Made by a program: the position numbers and the translations under genes. From assembly GCA_944470555.2 (NCBI GenBank), contig OX104131.1, forward strand, positions 12,206,515 to 12,270,514: DNA of 64,000 bases, given 5' to 3'. This DNA is from Heterobilharzia americana (taxonomy: Eukaryota > Platyhelminthes > Trematoda > Strigeidida > Schistosomatidae). Of this stretch, positions 22,902 to 35,268 are shown piece after piece (positions within the stretch are counted from its first letter, which is position 1; each line of letters begins with the position of its first letter). The notes under the pieces were generated by a model, which made no database searches, was not told where the DNA came from, and saw only the letters and a program-made list of their open reading frames with translations.

Positions 22902-23331
22902 TGTAGTGCACCTTCCTGGCACCAAAATTCAACTAGGGCTAAAATAAATAAATAAAATTAACTAAATAAACCTCTAGCTCGCCTCCGGATGCTTAGGGTG
23001 TTTTAAGTTTTGTTTTAATGAGCATACATCCGAGCAGGCTTGGCGCCATTTCGCGCTCCATAGTGCTGGTTACCACACACGTAGTCAGAAACCATAGTTC
23101 AGCCTTACAAGCCAGATAAGTTGGTTAAACTTCTCCCCCATCCATTACTATTACATTTTCTTTAATTAAATACATTGCTTCTTCAAATATATTCCCGTAT
23201 CGGTTCTTTTGATTTATGTTTTGTTATTAGTACTTACACGTTAGGTAAAGTACTGGTTAAGCAGGTACTAGAGCACATCAAGTTAAGTAGGGTTGATCAA
23301 ACATTACGGAATTGTAACACGCACCCTTACA
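22902..23331 (+). repeat. 3' LTR of element 2
   Basis: 430 bp, from TGTAGTGCACC to CACCCTTACA. It matches the 5' LTR except for two C/T differences near the end. ACCT follows directly. Confidence 0.92.
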
Positions 23332-23699
23332 ACCTTATCATTATTATCACTCACCCCTATTATCATTATTATAATCAAGATTTTTGTTTACTTCACGTCT
23401 ATGATCCCTTAGCTATACACTTTTATCAAGTTATCCAGCTGACTGTTAAATGTTCCGTTTAAAATGATGTAATACATCCCTAATCTTTTTAGTCTTCATT
23501 ATCAAATTGCTACCCCATTCAACCTATTCAAGGTTTTATTTGATCTGAATAAATTATTCATTCTGTTGCCGTGTTCCACTAAATGTCTTAGTTTGTATCA
23601 TGTGTGTGTATGTATTCTTCAACTGCACAGCAGAAAGGATATGGTTTCTCGCTTCACCAATGTCCCACTCACGTAAAATATCTGTTTCCTATGTCATTT

Positions 23700-24704
23700 C
23701 ATCGTAGATAAAAATTTTCACGTGAGTATCCCAAACCACTATTTAAAGACACTAGTTGTAAGACGTACGTTCTACGTGCAGTTAAAATTCAACAGTAGGC
23801 TATATAGACAAAAGGATGGGCTCGCTATAGGGTTACCACTATATAAAAGATATATAAATGATACATTCATCATTTTGGGTCAAAATACAGATATTGGGAC
23901 CGTAGTTAAAAACTTTGATGATTGTCACCTATCGATCAACTTCACATCAGAGTTCAATGAGAACTCGGAATTTCATTTCCCGATGTCTTATTGAAGCAGA
24001 GACCAGATAGCTGTCTTCGGAGATCGATTTAAAGGAAGTCTACATGGGGTGGACGGTACTTGAATTTCCATAGCTACGTGCATTTCAATAGAAAAAGGAA
24101 TCTGATTCATTATTTGTCATCAAGAATCAGAAGAATCTGCACGAGTGACCATATTGACGATGAATTAGACAAACTACGGAAGATTCTCATACAAAATGGA
24201 TACCCATCCAGATTTATGAAAAAGAACTTGAAATAAAAACAGGATAGGGAAAAAGTACTCACAGTTTAAAAGAAGACCTGGTTTATGAACATTGGTTTCA
24301 GCGGTGACATGATATCAGAGATCCTGAAGGACCAGCTGTCCAAGTCACTGAAGAAGATATACTTCTCTGCAAAGCACCAAATTAGCTTCTCTAGTCAGTA
24401 GTTGGTTCCGGGTATGTTACGGACTAATTGTTGCTTTGGGCCACCTCAGTGTGTCTCTACGAATAGGTTGCTCCTATGGAGCTAGTTATATAGGCCGCAC
24501 AAAGTGCTCGCTTTCCAAACATATCTTTGAGCCCTTTCCCGTATGATTGTTGCGGAGAGAGTCTAAATCAAATAAAAGTTCAATTTTTGAACATTTGGTC
24601 AACTCTGAACATACAGCTTGACTAAAGTCCTCCTTCACTGTCATTTACACGGTCATATAGAGTATAAAAATCCACTTATGTAGATTAACATGTTGACAAG
24701 TCCT
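23700..24704 (+). pseudogene. Penelope-like element: reverse transcriptase and GIY-YIG remnant
   Basis: The frame 23722-23994 has LYRQKDGLAIGLPL, matching the Penelope YRQxDGxAMGSPL box, then directly KRYINDTFIIL, the catalytic region with YxDD as YIND. About 25-30 residues expected between the two are missing, so an internal deletion joined them. Downstream come NENSEFHFP and, in another frame, STWGGRYLNFHSYVHFN. The C-terminal nuclease shows CSYGASYIGRTKCSLSKHI (about 24455-24515), the core of the GIY-YIG domain that nicks DNA in these elements. SSIFEHLVNSEHTA follows. Stops and shifts make it dead. It is interrupted at 24705 by a solo LTR. Confidence 0.8.
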
Positions 24705-24950
24705 TGTCGAGCAAAGAAATATGACTCCAAATTTATATACGTGTCCAGATACACTATCACCTCTTTATAATCCCCGACACTGCTGATCCATCTACACCAG
24801 ACTGTAAATATCAGGAGTTAAAGGGAAGTATATATCAGTATGTTGCATTGGTCAACGAGCAAGCCAAAAATTGTTATCAGTACAACTAAACAAAAATGTT
24901 CAACGAGTTTTTACATATATCAAAACAATACAGTGAAATAAAATGCTACA
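24705..24950 (-). repeat. solo LTR of the element 1 family, TCCT duplication
   Basis: Read on the minus strand it runs TGTAGCATTTTATTTC ... GCTCGACA, 246 bp, homologous over its whole length to the LTRs of element 1 but diverged. TCCT lies on both sides (24701-24704 and 24951-24954), a 4 bp target duplication. No internal element sequence is present, so it arose by LTR-LTR recombination. It sits in the Penelope remnant, whose reading appears to continue after it (LLKFMNSINPACF). Confidence 0.88.
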
Positions 24951-25010
24951 TCCTACTGAAGTTTATGAATTCAATAAATCCTGCTTGTTTTAAATTTTTT
25001 AAATGACAAG
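24951..25010 (+). pseudogene. C-terminal end of the interrupted Penelope-like element
   Basis: With one TCCT and the LTR removed, the frame before 24705 reads on into LLKFMNSINPACF. This fits the end of the GIY-YIG domain in Penelope proteins, where a short helix is followed by P-x-L-C. The extent is approximate. From 25010 to 25560 I see nothing. Confidence 0.4.
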
Positions 25011-25559
25011 TTTACACACAATGATAAGTTTTTTACTTTTGTAATATATTTCGATAAAAATTACTGTCCACCAATGGTTGGAACCTTTTATTCCAACTTT
25101 TCAATAATATCTTTAATAATAAACTAGTGCAGTAAACCTACACTGCAGAGGGTACTGAATATATCTTGTACAAATTACACGTTTCGAAATACTTCTCCGA
25201 AATAGATCCATTTTGGATGTTTGAGTATAAATTCTTTCCCTTTGTATTAATAGTATCACCTACAGTATTTCAATAGTTTATGAATTAAATGATGGCTGGA
25301 TAAGATAGTGTTCAATCTTATGAACATAGCGTTATATTTCATGGTTTGAATATTAAATTGCATTGAAACACCTTTTACAACTGTTACGGTGTTTCTGTGA
25401 CAAAAAATGTTGCAGTTAATCCATCCCAATTCCAACTTAATTTGGCATCTGTGTGGTACTTGAGACATCCCATAAATTCCAGTAGGTTTTAGCCTTATAT
25501 AAGTCATCTCGTCCCACCAATTCAAGCACTTTCATCAACAAACACTTAATCTTTTCTAT

Positions 25560-27307
25560 CACAGATTGACATATTACGTTTCTGTTCCAGATTTATTCCT
25601 GATTTGGCATAATTACTGTCTCCACTTGTCAATATTGTTCCCAGTCAGGTGGTTTGGATAGAAACAATGACATGAAAAGCCTTCACAAAACACTCTTAAG
25701 TTTCTGAATAATCAAGTTTTCCTGAGAGTTTTCTCACCAAACGATAAATCTATTCTCACTACAGATATTTCTCAAGTGGGTAAAGATTCAGTTCTATAAC
25801 AATATGAGCAACCTATTCTTCGTATTCCAAGACGCTTAATTAAGAGCAAACAGGGATATCCTCAAAACAAGAAAGAAGCACAAGCGGTTATCTGGACAGT
25901 AAGGTGTCTCTATATCTGTTCAGTTCGAAGTTTTATGTTATCACCAATAACCAAGCTTTGAAATTCATTTACCATCCAGATAAGTCTTTAAATAGGTCAT
26001 ACGCAGCCATGCTTCAGAGATGGAATTTAGGACTGTGTGCATAAGTCTATACGACTGAATACAGAGAGGCTAAATATATACCTCACGTAGACTTCTTATT
26101 TATCGTTTGAGATGTGTCCCATTATTACTGATTGCGTATGAGCTTAGCCATAACCTGTTGGCAGAAAATGACCTTTATAGGATAATAGGAAATACTATAG
26201 AGGAGTCATAAATACAATGAGGAACGAGTGGAATACCCAGTGAAAGCGGAGATTCCGTGATTTCTATTACAGAAGAGTTGAAATATTACTACATCCTGAA
26301 GGATTCTAATGTTTGAATGACAGAATTGTTATTCCTCAAGCACTGACAATTAGGAGCTGAGAAAGTGAAATCATTGCTATTGCTAATATGCTGGTGGCGG
26401 GGGATTGACGCTGATATTAACAGTGGGTCGGAGAATTGTTGTAATCATCCACATAAAGTCATTATGGAGTCCATGGACTGCGTCTTGTGAGACATGGCAA
26501 CGTATTCATACAAATTACTCTGGTACCTTCTTCAACTTATACTATTCCTTAATTATGAAGAATTCTTAATCCAAATGACCAGAATTAATACATACGTATC
26601 CTTTTGATATAAAATTCAAAAACATATTGATGAAGAAGATTTTCAGTAGTAAAGGAATACTTAATGTCACATTCATTGATCATAAGACTTACTTTGTTGA
26701 AACGGACTTCAGTGATTGGCTTAGAGATATTGGTAGGCATCATTTGTGTACAGCCGCATGTGAGACTCAGTCAGATGATTCGGTAAAAAACTTCATAACG
26801 GTGACGGCATCAGCTAATCTAAACAATTGAGAAAAGCTGGGAAACTGAGTTTATTGTTTTCCAGCTTTCATATCAAAATGCAGAAAACACATCTCCTCAT
26901 GGAAGTTTAGCTAACCTCTTCAAATCCGAATTCTTCTAGCATATTTAATAGCTGTGAGTTCATCAGATTTACACTATTATCAAAAAACTAATTATCTGTC
27001 ATCAGTGGAAATTGTGCTACAGAAAACAGGGAACCAATTGCTGAAGATTCTGGACTCAGAAGATCATTCCGCCAGCAACGGACCCATAAGCCAGGTTGAA
27101 ATTGATCAAGTAAGTAGTTCCAACGATAATTTTAATGATTCTCTTATCAATTCATATTTCGTAGAGAATTTTGAGATTCAAACAGATGATACCAGTGAAA
27201 ATACTAATAGAGAATCAGTAAGAAGATCGAAAAAACTTGAGAATAAACACAGATTTCATTATCGACATCCAGAAACATATTCGACGTGTAGTGAATGTAT
27301 TGGATGA
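25560..27307 (+). pseudogene. Ty3/gypsy pol of another lineage (Mag/K02A2.6-like), decayed (element 3)
   Basis: Pieces follow in order with broken frames. The reverse transcriptase end comes first (TYYVSVPDLFLIWHN, LNNQVFLRVFSPNDKSILTT). RNase H follows (FMLSPITK region; ALKFIYHPDKSLN, AAMLQRWNLGLCA, about 25950-26040). The integrase zinc end and core come next: ARSYVWWRGIDAD-like WWRGIDADIN at about 26390, then LWSPWTASCETWQRIHTNY (about 26460-26520). The frame 26627-26830 reads FSSKGILNVTFIDHKTYF ... DFSDWLRDIGRHHLCTA, with ENF replaced by KNF at the catalytic Glu. The tail 26954-27307 ends RRSKKLENKHRF and HPETYSTCSECIG. It is clearly not the CsRn1 group. I found no LTR pair. Confidence 0.75.
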
Positions 27308-28805
27308 CCATTTCAGTTACTATTCTGCGTAAGTGCTCATGGTTATTTATTTTCTTTTATCAAATTTACAATAATGCAAAGAATTCCTCCAAATACCAAT
27401 CTTGACTTTTATTTGTTTGATTTGTTTTTTCAGTTCCTGAAAATTCCGTTATTACAAACTCCTTATCGAGATTCATGTCCCTGAATTTCCATAGGGCTTC
27501 ATTTCTGTTAGCTGTGGAGTCAAACCATCAACAGGACAAAAACAATCATAGCGTTATTATATTAACCTAAGTCAAGCTTTTCCTTGTCCTTTTTAAAGTG
27601 TCCAAACAGCACCAGTCTGTGATGGTTTGGACGCACTCGCATACTCGACCTTGAATCAGTGAAACCAAGGCAACTTTATCTTCTTAGGAAACGAAGATAT
27701 AAACTGCCAAAAAAACACTTATGAGAACGCATGAGATCGTCTATTGAGGAATTGCATTGATTCTTGCGAAGACATGAAAACCTCACAATGAACACAATTC
27801 GTAAAAATCATTCCTGAATTTTAAACACGAAATAAGCTTATCTTCAGTTTCTGTTGCTCCTGCACTTGACTTCTGCATTTCAATACTATACATTTTATTT
27901 CTAGTTTCAGAAACATTACAAGTTTCATGATGTGTGTGTAACGGAAAAATGATCTGAAAATCCCTCCCGATCACCCTTATTTGATTGTATTGACATTTAT
28001 TTTAACATTTTTTACCCTCTTTATGGATGGTGTACCTTTGACCCTCGCCGGTGTAATGTTATTTGCTTGTTTAACTGTCTTATTTGACTTTACACTCGGT
28101 ATTTGCCTTTGTATGTTTGAGACTTATTATGAATTTTTCACTTTCCTGTTATGTGGCGCTGGACTGTTGACAAGATGATGTTGTTTTACTGCGCACGACA
28201 TTTTGTTTTGGTTCAACTTACGGTTGTGCAGTGATTTGACTGTTTGTCTTTTGACTGTCTACTGGGAACGTTTGTTTGTTGATTTGATTCCTGTAGGCAG
28301 AGTTTTGATCCCTTTTGCCGGGAATATTCCTATTGATTGACAGGTATTTAACAGTTGTATTTTTTAACCAGTTTTTACCGTGTAGTACGTATTTGTATCC
28401 GAGAACGTTTTGGACTGTATAGTTACCCAACGGCACTGTTGAGGTAGTTTTGTAATTTGACATAACTTATTGTTGCTTTGATAGTACTACAGATTTTGTT
28501 ACCAATCTACTATTGAATTACTACAAACCGTGTTTTCATATTTTGATCCAACCTTTGACTGTGCGTCACTCGCGGAAGCTATACAGTAGAACTCAGGAAC
28601 TAGTCAGATTCACGTCAGTTGGCACCGCCTAGTTATTTCCCGCGTTCATGCCAAGATTATTGGATTCTGGTCGCTACAGTGTGAGCTAGCTATCCTTCGG
28701 AAAGGATTTCACATACCAGTAAATTCTGTCGGCTGTAGAAACATAAGGAACACTAGTAAACAATATAATAAAAATTTTCGCTCTCACTCAGGAATGGTGT
28801 GAGAT
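27308..28805. other. no gene supported; possible LTR remnants
   Basis: A 65-codon hydrophobic frame at 27981-28178 lies in T-rich sequence and has no other support. By position this stretch could hold the 3' region and LTR of element 3, but I found no second copy in the window to prove it. Confidence 0.35.
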
Positions 28806-31508
28806 GAAAATAAAGTGCTAATGATCGTTTGGATAGATCACCTATATCGTAGATAGAAACTGTTGAAAGTGGTTAGGTGTGACTTTCACATCAGCATTAA
28901 GCTTCTGTGGATCACCAGAACATGTAGCAGGTTGATAGCACTCCTCAGTCAAGACTAACGTTTGACTTCGACAGTTGATTTCACTCCGTACTATGAAGCT
29001 TAACGCAAGTGCGAAATGCATACACGAGCGATAGATAAGAAATTTATGGTAAGTATTCTCATATTACAGCGGAGTGATGCTCAGGAAACTGCTAAGTATC
29101 AGTATAGAATTGTGTTCTCTGTGTCCTCGAAGTCTTTCATACGCGACAGAATGAGCACATCGTCGCTTGATTACCTGTAAGAAAGAGGCGTCTCTGATGA
29201 TCAATTTATCTGTGATTTGTTCGAGAAAGCGTGTAGTGATAAGAGTAGATGAATGTACCTCTGAATAGTTACAATGAGTTCAAGTATGAACAAGAGTTCA
29301 TGCGTGAAAAACCTTAATTAGTAACAATTCACTGAGGTAATATCATGGATTGGGCCAAAAAAATATAAGCGGTGCTAGGGGTTGCTAAGTTTGTCTCTGA
29401 TCCAAGATTTGATTGAGAATCGGTCCTAATCGTCAGATGGCTATGTTGACACTGGGAATTAAAAGGTTATGTAGTATATTGGACACATGTAGACATTTGG
29501 CAGATCAGACTGGTTCAACGTGAACATTTCTAGACGAGATTTTGTGATACACCTCACAGATTAGCGTTACGCCTCATTGTGTTCACCAGGGAACTCTCGA
29601 CAAGTGAGCATACCGTTCATTTCGCACCTCACCTACTGAAGTACTGGACAGACGATATTCATCATCAGTACTTGTACAGTGGTTAGAAAGCCATGACTCA
29701 TTCTGTGAACCACGTATACTAAGTGGCATTGTTTAGTGTTGTATGGATTGTGTACTGTATGTAGTTTCGATTCCTTTGACATACATCAGTGATATGATGT
29801 CAGTCAGGCAGTACTAGGTGAGTAAGTAAATATCGGAATTGAAGATGGGTGACGGATATAGAACAGTAAAGCGGTGATCGTTTGATGATATTTGATTGCA
29901 TTGTATGGCAGGTCAACTGGATTTGCATAATGCACGTTGTTCCTTCATGCAACTAGCTGAATATCCAGGTGTCTGCGTGGTTCGAGAGCTGATGATCTTG
30001 CCAAATCGAATTGAAATCCACTCACCAACGTTTTGTATGCATGTGCAGTAAGCGATGAGCCACACATATTGTGTGGTGGTTAGACGATACTACCTATCTG
30101 CCCAGACCGCGATAAGTAGAGCTGACTTCGAACACGGGATCCATCAATTGGAATTTTAGTGCTTAGACCAGTGAGCCACAGCTGAAGCAGTGCAGCACAA
30201 TTTTTCAGTGCCTCGGGATCCCCATAATTCTGTCGCCAATATCAGTCGATGGTGAAAATCACTCAAAGTTGAAGTAGATTCCTTTACTTAGATATCTGAT
30301 GGCGTATTCTAGAATAAGTAGGAAAGGACTTAGACTATGGAACGGTGAAGTTTCATTGATTTCATCATATAATTAGATCGAAGGCTATTGAGATATTGAG
30401 TGATAAAAGGCTGGATTTGAGAAAATATGACAGTTACAATAGCCAAGACGATGTCTTCTGTACACTGCTGACGACATGAGTAGTTAGAAACCACTGTCGT
30501 TGATTTTCAGATTTCATGCAGCACTTCCTCAAACTTTGTATTGAATAAAGAAGAAGAGGAATGAAATTCGCAGAATGTCATGCATGTACATGTGTGTTGG
30601 AATCGATTGCGTAGCACTGGGTTGTGATCGATCTCCAGCAGTAATGGACCTACCCATTGAGTTGTGGGAGTGATTCTATCGATTAAGACTAGATGCAGAA
30701 CATGGTGACACCTGATGGATGTAGTCAGAATGACCGCTTTCAACATCCACTAGGTAATGCGAACGCCACATACTTGAGAAGGGAGAATAAATAATGTATC
30801 AAATATGGTATTTCCTAAAATAAATAAACAACCACTCCCTATGACGTTCGCGCTAACCATGTCAATAAGCCTGATGATGAAGTATTCACGATAAAATATC
30901 GAAGTTGATAGAAGACTGAATCACTTTTCTCGTCGTCTTACACGATAGGCGTACATGCATACTCCGCTTGCATAGTCAGGACTCATTCCGTTAAGACGTT
31001 GACCACAATCAATACTCATTTGCGTACCGCCAGTCATGAAGACACCAATGTAAGGAGACTCTTATTACAGAATATGAGAGTGATATTGAGGATAGTTATT
31101 AGGCATTCTGGACGCTTCAATGATATAATGCAAGACTACATAAACTCTAAAATCGTCCTAAACAGAATGACTATGTGAAATTGAGTTGATCAATTGAGAG
31201 GCAGCTCTTAAGTTGAACCATGCTTAAAAATTACGATTTGCTCGATAGTAGTTTGGGGGTTATTGGTTTGTGCTTCACTAATTAAGTTACAGTATATTCA
31301 TTTCGATTGGAACACCCCCTCTTCTTGTTCAAAACAGATTTCGTAACCAGACTACAATCGATTCACCAGGAACATATAATGAAATCAAATTTCAGGAGGA
31401 AGTCATTTTCACTGCATCTCATGTAGATCTAAGGAATATATAATGATGTCCAGCTAGTTGAACAATGGACCAGATAGCTGAGCAGACTACTCTTCTGAAG
31501 ATGACAAT
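28806..31508. repeat. left arm of a 2.7 kb inverted repeat
   Basis: This arm is the reverse complement of 37841-40545. Positions pair with a constant sum of 69348 over most of the arm (28824 with 40524, 30746 with 38602), changing to 69349 after a one-base indel near 31408. Stretches I compared base by base were otherwise identical. At the outer end similarity fades within about 20 bp. It contains a SINE on the minus strand (about 30048-30178) and otherwise no coding signal. A 79-codon frame at 30507-30746 is mirrored exactly in the other arm but is probably chance. Confidence 0.9.
30048..30178 (-). repeat. tRNA-derived SINE in the left arm
   Basis: Mirror copy of the SINE at 39170-39300, with the same A box and B box on the minus strand. 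Confidence 0.6.
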
Positions 31509-33771
31509 ACCAGCGACCCACTATCATTGAATGATACGTGACCTTCGGTGATTAATTCGTTAACTGTGAGAATTTTATTTTAAATTGACAACTCATTATT
31601 ACTTTAGGAGGTATCTGTACATATTTGCAAGTGTTATGTTTGACTTATGTATCTGCCGTTTGAGTGAATTTGATTATTTCGCAACCGCTCAAATGACAGA
31701 AAAAGCGATAGAAAAGTAGTATATAAGAAAGGTGGAAGTAAGTAAAGCAGATATAGGTCAGGAAAGGTGAAATAAGACATGTATTTTAATCCCACAATAT
31801 CCAGCTATTGGTTACTTTTCGTCTGGCATTTCGATAAGTTAGTGCTAAGCCTGGCGACATAGAAAAGCTAGTGAATGATTTGCGAATTTGGTTCACTCAG
31901 TCAGCGCAAAATTTCGAAAGAGAGAAGGATACTAAGATTGATTAAAAATTGATAAACAAGAAGTGAAAAAGTGTTGTTTATATTTCATGAATAGTTACTG
32001 TCGATGACTACCAAACTTGTTACAAATAAGATGAGACTAAACCGGACAATGGTGAAAGAAGAAAGGCATATAATTGTGTCAGAAAGTCAAACATACTTTA
32101 TAATGAAGTGAAATACACATCATTCAATCAGAAGAAGGAAGAAATACCCCATATGAAAGGAATGAGTAAGCAGTAATACAGTTAGAGATAAAAGGCTGGG
32201 ACAATACAACGTCCCAGAAAATCATCTTATTTTCTTTATTTGCATCTCTCAATCAGAATTCATAAAGGTGCTTGGTATCCAAAGATGAACACCTAAAACG
32301 ATCCAATATGTTGTTACGAATTCAGAATCCCAATGTACGTTTGAATATACTCAAATTAGGAGGATCGATTTTCCGGATTATATCAGTCTTCGCGATACAA
32401 TTCCTATTTCTACTGTCTATGGACCCTTTAATTACAATCATCGATGTTGCTTTACTACAAAAATCCATTAAAGAGACAACGAACAATCGGTTTCTCATCT
32501 GTTAACAAACTGCAGGTAGCATAGCGACAGATGAAGACGTGGTTTTAATATTCAGTATAGTTCAGTATCACGAAATCTGCGTTTCGCTTATTCACTGAAT
32601 TTCTGATTGACTTGCTATTCAGACAGTTTCCAATGTAACTGAAGTAGTAGGCAGAAAGTCCTAAACATAGGTTCCATGCTGGTTGCCATTGGTCAGCAAG
32701 CTGCATCTGGTAACTCAAGAGAATAGATATACCCTAAGAGATTCGAAAGCTGACGAGTCAAAGATCATGTCTACTGACACTTGCATAGAGTCACATCATA
32801 TCACTCAAAAGTAATCTCTCACGGTAACCCTCCTAGCTTGGTGTTCACATTGCGAAATGGTTGACAGGGCTTGATCAACAAGAAGGACAAGGCAACATGA
32901 GATTGGTTGCCTCCCAGCAACCAATCAATTAACAACTTCCGATGGCGTACAACTGTCGAAAGTACCGAAATTCCCAGCAGACAACAAGACAAACTTTATA
33001 TAAGCCTGTAGTGTAGGTGCCTTTCACTTTATCAGTCTACATAGGCATTCGATAAAAAAACCACATTAAATCAAACAGGTTTTACATTCTTACAACACAA
33101 ATAGAGATTCGATTGAATATAAACATCACTTTCGATAGTCAATGACTTGTGTGTTGATCTTGATTTTAAAAGGAGTCAGCTGCTTAGCTCTGTAGAGCTG
33201 TATAGCATATGCACTGTGGTAGAGTGCGATCCTGTACTACAAAATTTCCTTTTGATATGGCACACAGCGAGGAGTCATGACGTTACAAGCACAATTCACT
33301 GCTTTGATATGATTGTCAGCAATAAATCGAGTTCAAAAGATACATATCACTGTGGACTAGGTCGAGTAAAATAATCTAGTATGGAGTTAAGCTTCCATTT
33401 AGATTCACACTACTCTATCTGTTGACTGTCTGTTTCCTGCTTGTCTGTAGACTTTGGATGTTTGACAAGGGCAGATTCAATGGTATTCAGGTTGTTGGTA
33501 GTAGAGAGGAGTGACTTTGAGTCAGATCTACCCAGAAACAGCTTGAAAAGGCTTTCAAATACTCAAGAAGCTATTAACAAAATCCTCTTTTTCCAGAAGG
33601 ATGCGAAGGCATCAGACTGGCACTAATCTGCACTTATTTTGAAAACTAATTCATGTGTTTGTGTAAATCAAAAGCCAAATTACACTCTGAAACGCAACTA
33701 TGCAACTGTTGGTGTCTCCACTATTTCACAGTGTTCCTGAACCTATATTTCCACTTCTATTACTGATGAGG
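31509..33771. other. spacer of the large inverted repeat, first part; no gene seen
   Basis: AT-rich, with short unconvincing frames at 32272-32505 and 33147-33374. No domain, repeat or RNA gene recognised. Confidence 0.45.
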
Positions 33772-33806
33772 TGTAGTGCATCTTCTTGGCACTAAAATAA
33801 TACTAA

Positions 33807-34793
33807 GCTGCCTGCTGACATATGTCGATGGGCTCACTCACTGACCAGATGTTACCGCTGAAACAGTTGGTCGTGTTTTTATTAAAAGATGGATTTCTAA
33901 ACTTCGATGCCTTTCTACCGTGACAACCGACCTTGGGCAACAATTTCAAGTTATTTCCTTCCGAGAGCTGATGAACCTGTTGGAATGCAAACTCATTCAC
34001 GCCACGGCATATCACTTAGCTTTTAACGGTTTGGTAGAACGCTTTCATCAGCATCTTAAGGCTTCTTTAATGTAAAATGGACTGAATCTCTGCCGTTGGT
34101 TCTTCCCAGCATTTGTTTGACACTTAAAACTGAAATGCAGTGTACTCCTGTGAGTTAGTTTTTCGGAAGCAACCTACGTTTGCCTGATGAACTGGTTGCT
34201 TCCGATTGTAGTGGCCCAACTCCTACCGACATCCATGGTTATGCTCCAGCCCCTAAACTTCACATACATCGTCTCCATCCCCCATCCACATGAATCCAGT
34301 GTAGACGGGTGCATTTGGATAGAAGATTCCAAGGTTGCATACACGTCTTTGTGCGTTGTGATGCCGTTCAGAAACCCTTACTACCACCCTACGATGGACC
34401 CTCAAGGTTGTCAGCAGAAACGAGAAGTTCTTCGTAATCAATCGATTATCACGGCAAGACACCGTAAGCGTCAATCGCCTAAAGGCAGCTTACGTTGATG
34501 ATGACCCAGCCCTCCTGGCACTAGCGTATTCAACACAACCATTGCCACAGAAAAACAGGGAAGACTCTTTGGTTCAAAAAGACAATGGCTCTGTCAGCAA
34601 AGAAATCATTGGCAGTAGTGATAAAAAACTGTCTACACATGTCGGTCAACATGTTCACCGGCCCAAATACCTGACAGGCTTCATCACTCAGTCATTTCGG
34701 AATCTGAGGTCTGAACAAGTGTCGTTCATATTAATACACTTACTATTTTTCGCATTGCAAATATGTCTTGGAAATGTTTCCATGAAATTATAA
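33807..34793 (+). pseudogene. integrase and pol tail of element 4, broken
   Basis: It starts at the LLTYVDGLTH segment and runs through VTAETVGRVFIKRWIS, TTDLGQQF (Arg of TDRG changed to Leu) and FNGLVERFHQHLKASLM. The catalytic Glu is kept here, unlike in element 2. Stops and shifts follow. A tail frame (34542-34793) has VGQHVHRPKYLTGFIT, the counterpart of RRVHWPKRYADF in element 2. Confidence 0.8.
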
Positions 34794-35268
34794 AAATGGT
34801 GAAAATGTACACAAAAAGACACTTCGATGTTTATTATTATAACCTTATGTGCATCACTTCATACTTGTAAGTGCCATGCAGTTTTACCTTTATCCCATAC
34901 CAACTGTGATTCCTTCATCTCAAACCAGTAGGAATGCGTATCATCGGATGCAAGTTGGGTATGAGCAATAACAATTACATCATTCGTCGGTTCCTTGTAT
35001 CGATCCTCCTGTACATTTCCCCTGTAGCCTGACGTTCGCTGAGGAAATGTAGACGAAGGCTTTGAGTCATTTACCATCGCTGTGACAGGGACTGCATCTG
35101 GACTCACAGTTCTCTTGCCCCGTGGGTGTGCATATTCGCACTGGCTTAGGAGACCCACGCGTCACCTTCTCATACCCAATATGGAAAGGTGTTGCGTGTC
35201 CACCCCGCAGTTGCCTCCCAGGATTGAAGGTTGCAGGTGTTCCAGCAAGCTTCCAGGAGGGGATAACT

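Larger units (their letters stand above)
17850..23331 (+). mobile_element. Ty3/gypsy element 2, Boudicca-like, young LTRs, ACCT duplication
   Basis: Two LTRs of exactly 430 bp bound a 5482 bp element and differ at only two positions near their ends, both C/T. The element is flanked by ACCT at 17846-17849 and 23332-23335, a 4 bp target duplication. A tRNA-Trp-like primer site, gag, pol and a polypurine tract are all present. Pol is broken at several points, so this copy was probably mobilised by proteins from another copy. It is the clearest recent gypsy insertion in the window. Confidence 0.93.

Noticed and set aside
27981..28178. hydrophobic 65-codon protein
   Set aside because: T-rich DNA yields such frames by chance; no polyadenylation signal or start context supports it.
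30507..30746. 79-codon frame repeated exactly at 38602-38841
   Set aside because: Its conservation is explained by the inverted repeat. It has no domain, and its Cys/His content looks random.
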